DNA from: Corallococcus macrosporus DSM 14697
GTDB lineage: Bacteria; Myxococcota; Myxococcia; Myxococcales; Myxococcaceae
DNA length: 64,000 nucleotides
Direction: 5' to 3'
NCBI RefSeq assembly: GCF_002305895.1
Contig: NZ_CP022203.1
Location: forward strand, 8,909,513 to 8,973,512
Position numbers and translations under genes: made by a program
Shown here: positions 9,262 to 18,580 of the stretch, piece after piece
How positions within the stretch are numbered: position 1 is the stretch's first letter
Layout of the letters: each line of letters begins with the position of its first letter
The notes under the pieces: model-generated
What the model saw: the letters and a program-made list of their open reading frames with translations, nothing else
The model's database searches: none
What the model was told of the DNA's origin: nothing

Positions 9262-10287
9262 ATGCGGGTGACGACGGTACCGACGGTGACGACTCCGGGC
9301 GAGGACACGCAGCCCACGCCGGGAGTCCAGGTGGACGTTTACGTGAAGCCGGGGGACGCGAAGCGCGCCCTGCGCGAGGAGGCGCTCCAGGGCCTGTGTG
9401 GCATGCCCAAGGAGCTGTCTCCCAAGTGGCTCTACGACGAGCGCGGCAGCCAGCTCTTCGACGACATCACCCGGCTGCCGGAGTACTACCCCACGCGGCG
9501 CGAGCGGGAAATCCTGCTGGCCCACGCGGGCGACATCGCGCGGCTGAGCGGCGCGGACACATTGATTGAGCTGGGCAGCGGCACCAGCGAGAAGACGCGC
9601 CTCCTGCTGGACGCGCTGGAGGAGGCGGGCCAGCTCGCGCGCTTCGTCCCCTTCGACGTGAGCGAGGCCTTCCTGCGGCGCGCGGCGACGGGCCTGGCGC
9701 GTGAGTACCCCGGCATCACCGTGCACGCGGTGGTGGGCGACTTCGAGCGGCACCTGGGCCAGCTCCCCAACGGCGGCCGGCGGCTGGTGGCCTTCCTGGG
9801 CGGCACCATCGGCAACCTGAAGCCGGCGCAGCGCGCGCTCTTCCTGCGCCAGCTCTCCGCCGGGTTGCAGCCGGGGGACGGGCTGCTGCTGGGCACCGAC
9901 CTCATCAAGGACCGCGAGCGGCTGTACGCCGCCTACAACGACAGCGCGGGCGTGACGGCCGAGTTCAACCGCAACGTGCTCAAGGTGCTCAACCGCGAGC
10001 TGGGCGGGGACTTCGACCCGGGGGCCTTCGAGCACATCGCGCCCTTCGACGAGCAGAACGCCTGGATTGAGATGCGCCTGGTGTCCCGGCGCGCGCAGAA
10101 GGTGTGGCTGTCCACGCTGCGCAAGCAGGTGGACTTCGCCGAAGGCGAGGTGCTGCGCACGGAGGTGAGCTGCAAGTTCCACCAGGACCAGGTGGCATCC
10201 GAGCTGTCGGCCGCGGGGCTCACGCTGGCCGAGTGGTGGACGGACGCGGCGGGCGACTTCGCCCTCTCCCTGGCCTTCAAGCGCTGA
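9262..10287 (+). CDS. egtD: L-histidine N-alpha-methyltransferase EgtD
   Basis: A 341-residue SAM-dependent enzyme that trimethylates histidine to hercynine, the first step of ergothioneine synthesis. Characteristic motifs are SPKWLYDERGSQLFDDIT and LPEYYPTRREREIL near the N-terminus, the SAM-binding LIELGSGTSEKTR near residue 96, and FLGGTIGN in the centre. Length matches the EgtD/DUF2260 family. It lies 9 bp after egtB and is surely co-transcribed; a GC-rich hairpin follows the stop. Confidence 0.92.
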   Translation: MRVTTVPTVTTPGEDTQPTPGVQVDVYVKPGDAKRALREEALQGLCGMPKELSPKWLYDERGSQLFDDITRLPEYYPTRREREILLAHAGDIARLSGADTLIELGSGTSEKTRLLLDALEEAGQLARFVPFDVSEAFLRRAATGLAREYPGITVHAVVGDFERHLGQLPNGGRRLVAFLGGTIGNLKPAQRALFLRQLSAGLQPGDGLLLGTDLIKDRERLYAAYNDSAGVTAEFNRNVLKVLNRELGGDFDPGAFEHIAPFDEQNAWIEMRLVSRRAQKVWLSTLRKQVDFAEGEVLRTEVSCKFHQDQVASELSAAGLTLAEWWTDAAGDFALSLAFKR

Positions 10288-10303
10288 GGCGAAGGTGCTC
10301 CAA

Positions 10304-10343
10304 GGGGGCGCGGGGCGGGGACTCCCCCCGCCTTCGCGCCCCG
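10304..10343 (+). terminator. GC-rich hairpin after egtD
   Basis: Complementary GGGGGCGCG / CGCGCCCC and GGGCGGGG / CCCCCCGCC arms form a strong stem about 17 nt after the egtD stop. There is no T run, so it may be an intrinsic-like terminator only in the loose sense or an mRNA 3' stabiliser. Confidence 0.45.
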
Positions 10344-10386
10344 CGCCGTTTCCAGGGTGTGGAACGGCGTCAGGGGCGGCGGTGCT

Positions 10387-10578
10387 TCAGCGGCGCGGGT
10401 TGCGGCGCGAGCCGCTCCGCACCGGCACGGGCACCGGCTGCGGGGACGGACGCGTCCAGGCCGCCCAAAGCGCCCCCAGCCCGGCGACCACGAGGCCCCC
10501 CACGGCGATCAACTGCTCCCCGACGGGTGCGATGTCCACGGTGGCGAGCGGGAGGGGGAGCATTCCGGAGAACGACAT
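10387..10578 (-). CDS. Small single-pass membrane protein
   Basis: A 63-residue protein starting MSFSGMLPL with one clear membrane helix (LIAVGGLVVAGLGALWAAW) and a basic, proline-rich tail (PQPVPVPVRSGSRRNPRR). A good AAGGAG ribosome-binding sequence sits 7 nt before the ATG, which is the main reason to accept it. Function is unknown. It is convergent with egtD. Confidence 0.55.
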   Translation of the reverse strand: MSFSGMLPLPLATVDIAPVGEQLIAVGGLVVAGLGALWAAWTRPSPQPVPVPVRSGSRRNPRR

Positions 10579-10870
10579 GCGGGGACTCCTTGCGAGGGCA
10601 CTGCGTGGAGGTCCTGGATGGGCCCGAGGCGAGCACCCAACGCAGTCCGGGAGGGTGGAGGTTAGAGATTCGTGACGGTCAGGGGAAGCCCCTGGGCGTC
10701 GATGTCGGCGTGGCGTGCACGGAAGTGCACCCTGGATGCATAACGATGGGACACCCGAGGCGCGCTGGATGTTCACGAGCCGGTGACGAACGCCTGCTCG
10801 CCTGCCTCCCCACCGCCAGGAGGAGACACTCCCACCCCCCTCGACGTGCGATTGCGCCAGACGCGCCGTG

Positions 10871-11413
10871 CTACGGCAGCGCGCCCTGCACCCGGATTTC
10901 GCGGCAGGCGTCGGTGGCCCGCAGCACGTCCTCGGCGGACGCGCCCGGCAGGCTGGCGCAGAGGAACAAGTCGTTGCCCACGCGCCGCGCGCCGAAGAAG
11001 CCGGGGGCCTCCGGGCCCACGCCGCCGTCGGCCAGCCTGGGCGCCAGGGTGATGCGCAGGAGCGAGTAGCGCTCCGTCTCTTCTTCCTGGTCCAGGGAGA
11101 ACTCGAAGTCCTTCAGCTCCTCGCGGACGCGCTCCACCAGCGTCTCGATGGAGGGCAACTGCGCGCCCTCTCCGCGCTTCAGGTCCACCCGCAGCACGGG
11201 GCGGCCCGGCGGGCCCGCCTGGAAGCTGTCATCCGGCGCCACCTGCGCGGACCAGCCGTCCGGCAGCGGCACCTTCACGCCGGAGCGGCTGGCGGATGGA
11301 CGGCCATCCTCTCCGGTGTCGGAAGCAGCCCCCTGCTGACCGCAGCCCTTGCAGCCGCCCAGGAGGGAGAGCGCCAGCAGCGAGGCTGGCGCCATGTGCT
11401 TCCAGGGACGCAC
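10871..11413 (-). CDS. Putative lipoprotein of the parAB-bacM operon
   Basis: A 180-residue protein with a lipoprotein signal (hydrophobic LLALSLLGG followed by Cys, lipobox LLGGC) and then a soluble domain with no family recognised. The start lies 3 nt after the bacM stop on the same strand, making it the last gene of the parA-parB-bacM transcript. A role linked to bactofilin or envelope is suggested only by position. A second in-frame ATG 18 nt inside would give the same mature protein. Confidence 0.75.
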   Translation of the reverse strand: MRPWKHMAPASLLALSLLGGCKGCGQQGAASDTGEDGRPSASRSGVKVPLPDGWSAQVAPDDSFQAGPPGRPVLRVDLKRGEGAQLPSIETLVERVREELKDFEFSLDQEEETERYSLLRITLAPRLADGGVGPEAPGFFGARRVGNDLFLCASLPGASAEDVLRATDACREIRVQGALP

Positions 11414-11416
11414 GCC

Positions 11417-11863
11417 CTACTTCTTCTCGCCACCCGGCGGGGGCGGACGGGGACCGGTGCCCAGGTTCTCCATCTTCAGCGAGCCCTCGAAGATGACGCC
11501 GCGGTCCATGGACAGCGACGGCGTCTCCAGGTTGCCCTTCACGCGGCCCGGCGTCTTGAGCTCGATGATTTGCGTGGCCTTCACGTTGCCTTCGACCTGG
11601 CCGTTGATGATGACGGTGCCGGCCTGGATTTCGGCCTGGACCTTGGCGCCATCCCCAATGACGAGCACGTCCTTGGTGATGATCTGCCCCTGGAACTTGC
11701 CGTCGATACGGACCTGCCCTTCGAAGGTCAGCTTCCCCTCGAACTCGCTCCCCTTGCCCAGGAGCGTGTGGACCTCACCAGAACGCTGCGACACGGATTC
11801 CTCCTCCCGCCTGAACAGAGGCTTGCTGGGTGCTTCGTCTTTTTTCCCGCCAAGGAGCGCCAC
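11417..11863 (-). CDS. bacM: Bactofilin, BacM-like
   Basis: A 148-residue cytoskeletal polymer protein. The central bactofilin beta-helix domain (about residues 30-135) has the characteristic rungs, for example SEFEGKLTFEGQVRIDGKFQ and GTVIINGQVEGNVKATQ, with a short N-terminal polar tail and a proline-rich C-terminus. In Myxococcus xanthus BacM is the bactofilin encoded beside parAB and contributes to cell shape; the gene order is the same here. It starts 3 nt after the parB stop, so translation is coupled. Confidence 0.9.
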   Translation of the reverse strand: MALLGGKKDEAPSKPLFRREEESVSQRSGEVHTLLGKGSEFEGKLTFEGQVRIDGKFQGQIITKDVLVIGDGAKVQAEIQAGTVIINGQVEGNVKATQIIELKTPGRVKGNLETPSLSMDRGVIFEGSLKMENLGTGPRPPPPGGEKK

Positions 11864-11866
11864 GTC

Positions 11867-12760
11867 CTACTCCTTCCTGAGAAGCTTCAAGAGCCGGTCG
11901 AGGTCATCGTACGAGAAGAAGTCCACCTCGATGGTGCCCTTTCCGGGGCTTCGTTCGGTGAGCCGGACCTTGGTCCCCAGCCGCCGCTGAAGCTCCTCCA
12001 CCAGTGCCTTCACCTGCGGGCTCTGCTTGGGTGCCGCCTTGCCCGCGTCCTTCTTCCCGCTGGAGCGACTCTGCTGGACCAGGCGCTCCGTGTCACGCAC
12101 GGAGAGCTTCTTCTCCGCGACTTGCCTGGCCAGGTTCTGCAGCTCCGGCAGCCGGGGCACGCCCAGCAGCGCGCGCGCGTGGCCCATGCTGAGCGAGCCA
12201 TCCGCCACCATGCCCTTGACGTCCGCGGGCAGCGCCAGCAGGCGCAGGGCGTTGGCCACCGTGGAGCGCTCCTTGCCCACGCGCACACTGACCTGCTCCT
12301 GCGTGAGCTTGAACTCCTCCACCAGGCGCTTGTAGCCCTCCGCCTCTTCAATGGGGTTCAGGTCCGCGCGCTGGAGGTTCTCCACCAGGGCCAGCTCGAA
12401 GGCCTGGACCTCCGTCACGTCGCGGACGATGGCGGGCACTTCCTTGAGGCCGGCGGCCTGGGAGGCGCGCCAGCGGCGCTCGCCCGCGATGATGCGGTAG
12501 CCGTCACCGTCCTTGCGGACGAGGATGGGCTGGAGCACGCCCTGCGCCTTGATGGACTCGGAGAGCTCCTTGAGCTTCTCCTCGTCGAAGTAGGTGCGCG
12601 GCTGCTCCTTGTCGCGGTGGATGGACTCGATGGGGAGCTTGAGGACGCCGGCCTTCGCGGCCTGCTCGCCGCCCTTGCCGGAGCCGGCGGCGCCCGCCTG
12701 GGGGATGAGGGCGGACAGGCCGCGTCCCAGGGCCCGCTTCTGTGCGTCTGCTTTCACCAC
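11867..12760 (-). CDS. parB: Chromosome partitioning protein ParB
   Basis: A 297-residue CTP-dependent DNA clamp that loads at parS. The N-terminal domain has the nucleotide-binding box GERRWRAS (residues 93-100), the central helix-turn-helix is LTQEQVSVRVGKERSTVANA (about 152-171), and the C-terminal dimerisation domain ends in FFSYDDLDRLLKLLRKE. It has an Ala/Gly-rich linker at residues 20-40. It is 25 bp downstream of parA. Its cognate parS sites fill the region 17.3-20.6 kb, about 4-8 kb upstream of the operon. Confidence 0.95.
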   Translation of the reverse strand: MVKADAQKRALGRGLSALIPQAGAAGSGKGGEQAAKAGVLKLPIESIHRDKEQPRTYFDEEKLKELSESIKAQGVLQPILVRKDGDGYRIIAGERRWRASQAAGLKEVPAIVRDVTEVQAFELALVENLQRADLNPIEEAEGYKRLVEEFKLTQEQVSVRVGKERSTVANALRLLALPADVKGMVADGSLSMGHARALLGVPRLPELQNLARQVAEKKLSVRDTERLVQQSRSSGKKDAGKAAPKQSPQVKALVEELQRRLGTKVRLTERSPGKGTIEVDFFSYDDLDRLLKLLRKE

Positions 12761-12785
12761 GTCGTGACTCCAGCCAGGGCGCGGC

Positions 12786-13577
12786 TCAAGCCACGCGCCT
12801 GCGAGGGCTCTTGGGGGTGTCCCGCTTCATCAGCTCGCGGCCCAGCGCGAGGTAGCTCTCACACCCCTTCGACTTGATGTCGTACAGGATGATGGGCTTC
12901 CCGAAGGAGGGGCACTCGGACAGGCGCACGTTGCGCGGGACGATGACCTCGAACACCTGCTTCTTGAAGTACCCGCGCACCTCTTCCACGACCTGGTGGG
13001 CGATGTTGGCCCGCGAGTCGAACATGGTGAGCAGGATGCCCTCCATCTTCAGGTCCGGGTTGAGGCCCTGCTTCACCAGGTCGATGGTGTGGGTGAGCTG
13101 CGAGAGTCCCTCGAGCGCGTAGTACTCGCACTGGAGCGGGATGAGCACGGAGTCCGCGGCGGCCAGCGCGTTGAGCGTCAGCAGGCCGAGCGACGGCGGA
13201 CAGTCGATGATGATGTAGTCGTATTCAGGGGCCAGCGGGCGCAGGGCATCGCGGAGGCGGAACTCGCGGTTGTCCTGGTTGACCAGCTCGACTTCGGCGC
13301 CGGTGAGGTCCGGCGTGGCCGGCACCACCTGGAGGTAGCGCAGCTCCGTGGGGTGGAGCAGCTCCTGGATGGGCCGGTCGTTGAGCAGCGCTTCGTAGAT
13401 GGTGCCGTGGATGTTGTCCTGCTTGATGCCCAGGCCGCTGCCCGCGTTGCCCTGTGGGTCCATGTCCACCAGCAGCGTGCGCCGCTCCGCCGAAGCCAGG
13501 CTCGCGGCGAGGTTGATGGCGGTGGTGGTCTTCCCGACGCCGCCCTTCTGGTTGGAGATGCAGATGATACGACCCAC
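12786..13577 (-). CDS. parA: Chromosome partitioning ATPase ParA (Soj)
   Basis: A 263-residue Walker-type ATPase that drives segregation of ParB-parS complexes. It has the deviant Walker A KGGVGKTT (residues 11-18), Walker A' LVDMDPQGNAGSGLG, and Walker B YIIIDCPPSLGLLTL. The GTG at 13577 is chosen because the protein then begins MGRIICISNQKGG as in the family, and an AGAGAGGA ribosome-binding sequence precedes it; the upstream extension to 13655 is not conserved-looking. First gene of parA-parB-bacM-lipoprotein. Confidence 0.95.
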   Translation of the reverse strand: MGRIICISNQKGGVGKTTTAINLAASLASAERRTLLVDMDPQGNAGSGLGIKQDNIHGTIYEALLNDRPIQELLHPTELRYLQVVPATPDLTGAEVELVNQDNREFRLRDALRPLAPEYDYIIIDCPPSLGLLTLNALAAADSVLIPLQCEYYALEGLSQLTHTIDLVKQGLNPDLKMEGILLTMFDSRANIAHQVVEEVRGYFKKQVFEVIVPRNVRLSECPSFGKPIILYDIKSKGCESYLALGRELMKRDTPKSPRRRVA

Positions 13578-14274
13578 GGTGGCCCATCCTCTCTCTGCCC
13601 GGCCGTTGGCCTGGGCCCCGCGCGTGATGCAGTGCACGGTTGCGCGCTGATCCACGCTGCTAGCACGCGGTTTGGTATCGGATCAAATTCACGGCGAGCC
13701 TTGCTTCCCTGCTCTCTTCACGGGGGTTTGCGCTGGCCTGGAGGCCGGTGGCGGGTGCCCGGAAGGGGCCTGGAGGCTGGCCGGGTGTGCCTCCTTATAT
13801 AAGGAGGCGGCGCGCCGGGGTGCCAGTGGAACGGGGGCCCGGAGGGCTCGTGTCAGGCCCCTATATAATGATGCGGCCCGCGCCGCGGGCCCGTGACTCA
13901 CGGGTTTCCGTGGCGGGCTTGGGGCGGTGGACGGCGGACAGGCCTGGCCGCTTGTTCCCGGTGGAACCGTTTCGGCGGCGCGCGGGTGGCGTGGCGGCGG
14001 CCGGGCGAGCGGGCGCACGGGGGCGGCTGGGAATGCGGCCAGCGCGGCCGGTGCGGAGCGTCAGCGGACCTTTGTGCCAGTTTTCAGGGGGTGAGCGGCG
14101 GCGGACTTCTCGCGGAGCCGGCGTGGCTCCGCGAGGTTCGCGCGCGTGCCCCTTCATGCGGCCGTACCTCCCACCGCGCCCGGCGGGGCGGAGCGCCTGC
14201 TGGAGGCGCCCTTCGCCACGCCCGGGGCCCCCGCCTGAGCGGGAGCCGCGGGACGCGGCGCGGTGGTGCGGACC
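13578..14274. other. parA upstream intergenic region
   Basis: About 700 bp with no convincing gene. It should contain the parA promoter (minus strand). Visible structures are a perfect 18-bp palindrome around TTATATAA at 13790-13807, a TATAAT hexamer at 13863-13868, and a small palindrome CCCGTGA-C-TCACGGG at 13890-13904. The rest is GC-rich without clear signals. Confidence 0.5.
13790..13807. promoter_or_regulatory. Perfect 18-bp palindrome CCTCCTTATATAAGGAGG
   Basis: A perfect dyad with an AT-rich centre in otherwise very GC-rich DNA, about 210 bp upstream of the parA start. The sequence suggests an operator for a dimeric regulator or a promoter element; neither can be proved. It is not related to parS. 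Confidence 0.45.
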
Positions 14275-16335
14275 TCAGCAGTTGTCGGGCTTCTGGGTGA
14301 GGACGTAGAGGAAGAGGGCGAAGTTGGCCACCAACTGGAGCATCACGACGGCCACGTAGGCGCCGCCCGTGGCCCAGAGCGCGGCGACCTGCGCGATGAG
14401 CATGGTGCAGTTGGCGGCGATGGTGAACCAGCTCCCCGTCAGCGCGGCGCCGAAAATCTTGCCCAGGGTCCCCGCCGTGTAGAACGCCTTGATGATTCGG
14501 ATGATGCTGTTGACGTCCTGTTGGGAGTACTTCGCCACGCTCTCCACCGTGTTGAGCAGCGCGGTGCTCTCCGAGACGGCCTTCTGGATGGGGGAGATGA
14601 GGTTCGCCCCCGCGAAGCCCACGCCGAACGCCGCCAGCAGCATGGAGAAGGCCGTCGCCGCCACGGAGACGACCCACCCGATGCACGCGGTGTTGACGGT
14701 CAGCACCATCCGGCCGGCCTCCACCCTGCCCCGCGCGGTGTGGTGGTAATAGACGAAGTGGTTGCCCTCCACCTGGCCGGTGAAGGCGCCCACGGGCACG
14801 CCCCCGGGGCCGCCCACCCGCGCCAACCCCTGGTTCAGGTTGTCGCGGTAGAGCGACCGCATCCGCTCCCGCGTTGACTCGGGGAGCGCGGCCAGCAGGG
14901 GCTCCAGCGAGGCGAGCACGGACTGCGCCTGCGGCTGCGTCAGCAGCTTCTGGGTGGGGAAGGCCACCGGCGCCGCGAAGAATTGCTGGGCGGAGGGCAG
15001 CGGCGGATCCGCCTTCGCCACCTGCTGCCCCCTGACCTCCGCCCCCGGCGGGGGCGTGGAGTCCGACGGCGGCGTGGTGACGATGCCAGGCGTGGCCGTG
15101 TTGAGGAACAGCGGCGGGTGGCCCGTCACCTGGTTGCTCAGGACGATGCCATTCCAGGCGTAGTACGCCACGCAGCCGTCGACGTCGCTGGGGTCCCGCG
15201 ACATGTACTGCTGCACCTCGCTGGCGGTGAGCGCTCGGGACCAGAGCCCCGCGGCCTGGAGGTGGCCCTGGAAATCGTAGGTCGCGCCTCCGGGGGCGGT
15301 GGAACTTGGCTGGGCGCCGAAGAGCCAGACGGGCTGCGCCAGCCGGGGCAGGACCTGCCCGCCGATGGTCATGTCGAGCTGGCCGTCCAGGTAGATGAGC
15401 AGCGTGCTGCCGTCATAGGTGGCCGCCAGGTGGTGCCACGTGTCGGGAGGCAAATGCAGCGTATGCCCCCAACCCTGCCCGCCGCCGTTGGCGCTGGATT
15501 TGGTGACCTGGAGATTGTACCCGTTGCCGTCCCACTGCAGGCCCAGCGAGAGCCCCTCGTTGCTGACGCCGTCCTGGCACGCGAACAGGGTATGCGAATC
15601 GTCCTGGAAGGGAGAGGGCGCGCCGACGTTGAACCACGCGTGCACGCTGAAGGGGCCGCCGTCCGCGACCGTCGTGAGGTTGTCGCGGGGTGAGGGCTGC
15701 GCCGCGCCGTTCACCAGCCGCAGCGACGGCGCCAGCATCACCACCTGCGCGCCGTGCTCCAGGTTCGCCTGCCCCTGGTTGTGTCCGGAGACATCCGCGG
15801 TGGAGCCATCGCTGAAGCTGAAGCAGGCGGCGAGCGTCGGGTCCGGCTGCGGGACGTCCCACACCGGCTTGAGCTGGTCGCCGGAGCGCATGGCGGACCA
15901 GAAGGCGACGTTGAAGAACTGCGCGTCGCAGGACGAGCCCAGCACGAACGGCGACGTGCTTCCCGCGATGTTGGACTGGCTCCCTTCAATGAGGACCGTG
16001 CCGTCCACGTACACCGTGTAGCGGCCGGCGTTGGCGCCGGTCGACTCGAAGTTGATGAGGACGTACTGCCACCTGTCGGCCCGCAGCTCGATTTCGGAGA
16101 CCTGATGCTGTGACGAGCCCGAGAGCCTGAACATCAGCTTCAAGCCGTGCAGGCCCAGGTACCAATTGGAGCCGGACTCCAGCAGCTTGCCGTCGTAGCT
16201 GGGCGCGCGCGGCCGGAGCCAGAAGCCGATGGCGTAGGACGCGCTTCCACTCAGGTCGAGCATGCAATGCCCGCCGAGTTGGATGTACTGGCCATGGCGG
16301 AGGTCGGCAGCGCCGTATTGATACATGGGTCTCAT
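14275..16335 (-). CDS. Two-LamG-domain protein with hydrophobic C-terminus
   Basis: A 686-residue protein without an obvious N-terminal signal peptide. Two concanavalin-A-like LamG modules are visible: about residues 20-190 (SYAIGFWLRPRAPSYDGKLL, YTVYVDGTVLIEG) and about 225-390 (FSVHAWFNVGAPSPF, LLIYLDGQLDMTIGG). A linker with a predicted helical segment follows. The last 140 residues contain several membrane-type helices (WVVSVAATAFSMLLAAFGVG, FTIAANCTMLIAQVAALWAT, VAVVMLQLVANFALFLYVLT). The arrangement suggests a glycan-binding or insecticidal-toxin-like surface protein that can insert into membranes; this is inference. Starts at 16335 and 16326 are both possible. Confidence 0.7.
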   Translation of the reverse strand: MRPMYQYGAADLRHGQYIQLGGHCMLDLSGSASYAIGFWLRPRAPSYDGKLLESGSNWYLGLHGLKLMFRLSGSSQHQVSEIELRADRWQYVLINFESTGANAGRYTVYVDGTVLIEGSQSNIAGSTSPFVLGSSCDAQFFNVAFWSAMRSGDQLKPVWDVPQPDPTLAACFSFSDGSTADVSGHNQGQANLEHGAQVVMLAPSLRLVNGAAQPSPRDNLTTVADGGPFSVHAWFNVGAPSPFQDDSHTLFACQDGVSNEGLSLGLQWDGNGYNLQVTKSSANGGGQGWGHTLHLPPDTWHHLAATYDGSTLLIYLDGQLDMTIGGQVLPRLAQPVWLFGAQPSSTAPGGATYDFQGHLQAAGLWSRALTASEVQQYMSRDPSDVDGCVAYYAWNGIVLSNQVTGHPPLFLNTATPGIVTTPPSDSTPPPGAEVRGQQVAKADPPLPSAQQFFAAPVAFPTQKLLTQPQAQSVLASLEPLLAALPESTRERMRSLYRDNLNQGLARVGGPGGVPVGAFTGQVEGNHFVYYHHTARGRVEAGRMVLTVNTACIGWVVSVAATAFSMLLAAFGVGFAGANLISPIQKAVSESTALLNTVESVAKYSQQDVNSIIRIIKAFYTAGTLGKIFGAALTGSWFTIAANCTMLIAQVAALWATGGAYVAVVMLQLVANFALFLYVLTQKPDNC

Positions 16336-17346
16336 GAAGATGGCTCCAGGGTGAGAGAAACCGCGCCCGCCAGAGGTGACGGACGTCGGGACCGCGGCCT
16401 CGCCAGAGCAAGGGGCACGCCATGCCGTGCGCGCGCACGTGCTCGCTCGGACTCGCTCGGACTCGCGCGGCGTGAGCGCGCCGCGTGCGTCCCAGCGTCA
16501 CGCAGGTGAGTCGAACCAGGACGCACCCGCGCCCTGCTGACGAGCGTCATGGCTTTGCACGGTCGAGCGCTTCGCCGTGTCCATGAACGACCCGCGTGGG
16601 CGCGAGGTTGGCCGTGCCTGCCGAGGGTCCGCCTCGGCAGGAGCGCTGCGCCCCACCCTGAGCTGGAGGAGCGGAGCGCGAGGCCTGGCGTGGGACAGCG
16701 GATGGGACGGCGACTCGTGCTCGTGCGGAGGTGCCGCGCGAATGGCCTCGGACCTCTCACCTCCTCCACGCACCGCACCGGCTCGATGTGACGGCTCGGC
16801 CATCGCGACGCCTCCCCCTTGCTCCACATGAACGCGCGACCTTGCCCAGGCACGAGGACATGCCGTCGCACGAACCGGCGATGCGGCCACGCGCACCGTC
16901 ACGCCGCGCGCGCTGCTCCCAACGATAGGGGTGGTGGCGCATCGACACGCTGTCATCACCGTCGGCGGCCATCGCGCTCCGCGAGGCACGACCACCGCGT
17001 TGACCGCGGAGGCCCAGGAGCACGGAGGCGCCGCGGTTCGAAGCGCCGGGACGGAGCGCGACACGATGCACGACGGGCATGAGCCATGGGTCTCCATGGG
17101 CGTGTGCGCGGGACCTTCCAGTTACCCGCCTGCGAGACTCGCGCGGAGCTCCGATGCACCGCGATGCCCGCTGCGGGTTCCATGCGGCCCAGGCCCTTGA
17201 GTGAGGGGTGAGCGCGGGTTGCCCTTTCAGGGCCCCTGACGCGTGCATGGCGGAGTCCTCACCGGCCCAGGCGAATCGCGCGCACCGCGCGACATGAACG
17301 CGGAGCCGTCAGCGGTCGGCTCGCGCCAGTGCCCGGTCCTCACCGC
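16336..17346. other. Gene desert upstream of the parS field
   Basis: About 1 kb with only Arg/Pro-rich open frames in several phases, which I read as noncoding. No tRNA or recognisable repeat. It continues into the parS field and the 24-bp tandem repeats, giving a total gene-poor span of about 6.3 kb (16336-22680). Confidence 0.55.
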
Positions 17347-17649
17347 GTTCCACGTGGAGCAACCCCTGAGCACCGGCGGATGAGCGGCCGCCATCTTCTT
17401 CGTTGGGGTGCATGCGTCAGCACGGTCATCCAACGCGCGCACTCACGCTGAGCGGTTCGCGGGCACGGAGCGACGCGGTGCTCTTGAGGTGCTCGCGTCA
17501 GCACGCGCATCGAACACCCGCACTGACGATGCGCAGGGCGCGAGCGCGAAGCGCCCCGGGGCTCATGAGGTTCCTTTCCTCATCACCGCCCCCGAGGAGC
17601 GCGCATGCGGCCCGGCGTCTCCAGCCGCCGCGAAGAAGCACCTCAGGCA

Positions 17650-17885
17650 CCGATGCTTCGGTCCACAGGAAGCTGGCGTCCGCGAACACGCCGGTTCCTG
17701 CCGTGGCCACCCGTGATGAAGCGGCGGCTGGCGCCCCGTGTCGAGCTGGCGATGCACCACGAGCACGCTCGGGCCCCGGCATCGTTGCTTCGGTTCACAT
17801 GGGGGCGGCGTTCGCGAGCGCGCGGGCACGCCGCCGCGACCATGACCGATGAAGCCGTATCTGGCCCCTCGCATGAAACTCGCGA
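17650..17885. repeat. Decayed parS-bearing repeat copies
   Basis: The segments near 17660 (GGTCCACAGGAAGC), 17733 (GCCCCGTGTCGAGC), 17792 and 17867 sit in flanks that match the parS repeat unit (CTGGCG...CGCGAACACG; CGATGCACCACGAG), but the core palindrome is mutated at several positions. I read them as eroded array members at the left margin; ParB binding is not expected. Confidence 0.5.
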
Positions 17886-17925
17886 TGCGCGGCGAACACG
17901 CAGGGCGCGCGAGCACCGTGCTCGC

Positions 17926-18580
17926 GTTCCACGTGGAACTGGCGATGCACCGCGAACACGCGGGCACACCGCCACGACAACCCGCGATGAAGCAGCGGCC
18001 AGGGCTCCACGTGGAACTGGCGATGCACCGCGAACACGCAGGGGCCCCGACACCGTGCTCGCGTTCCACGTGGAACTGGCGCTTGCGGGCGCGTGGGACC
18101 ACCGCCACGACAACCCGCGATGAAGCGGCCGTTGGCGCGAGCACCGCGCCCGCGTTCCACGTGGAACTGGTGATGCACCGCGAACCCGCAGGGGCCCCAA
18201 CACCGTGCTCGCGTTCCACGTGGAACTGACGTTCATGAACTGCGGGACCACCGCCACGGCGACCCGCGATGAAGCAGCGGCCAGGGCTCCACGTGGAACT
18301 GGCGATGCACCGCGAACCCGCAGGGGCCCCAACACCGTGCTCGCGTTCCACGTGGAACTGGCGCTTGCGAGCGCGTGGGCACACCGCCACGACAACCCGC
18401 GATGAAGCAGCGGCCAGTGTTCCACTTGGAACTGGCGATGCACCGCGAACACGCGTGAGTCCAGGCACCGCGCCCGCGTTCCACGTGGACCTGACGTTCA
18501 TGACCTGCGGGACCACCGCCACGGCGACCCGCGATGAAGCGGCCGTTGGCGCGAGCACCGCGCCGCGTTCCACGTGGAAC
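17926..18580. repeat. Tandemly duplicated parS pairs, 59-bp internal spacing
   Basis: Inside the parS field, a two-site block is repeated. Sites 18004/18063, 18154/18213, 18286/18345 and 18419/18478 are each separated by exactly 59 bp. The blocks share flanking text such as CGATGCACCGCGAAC and CCGCCACGACAACCCGCGAT. The first site of a pair is usually the imperfect one. This shows expansion by segmental duplication of about 130-150 bp. Confidence 0.8.

Noticed and set aside
13863-13868. TATAAT as a plus-strand promoter
   Set aside because: No matching -35 and no gene downstream on the plus strand.
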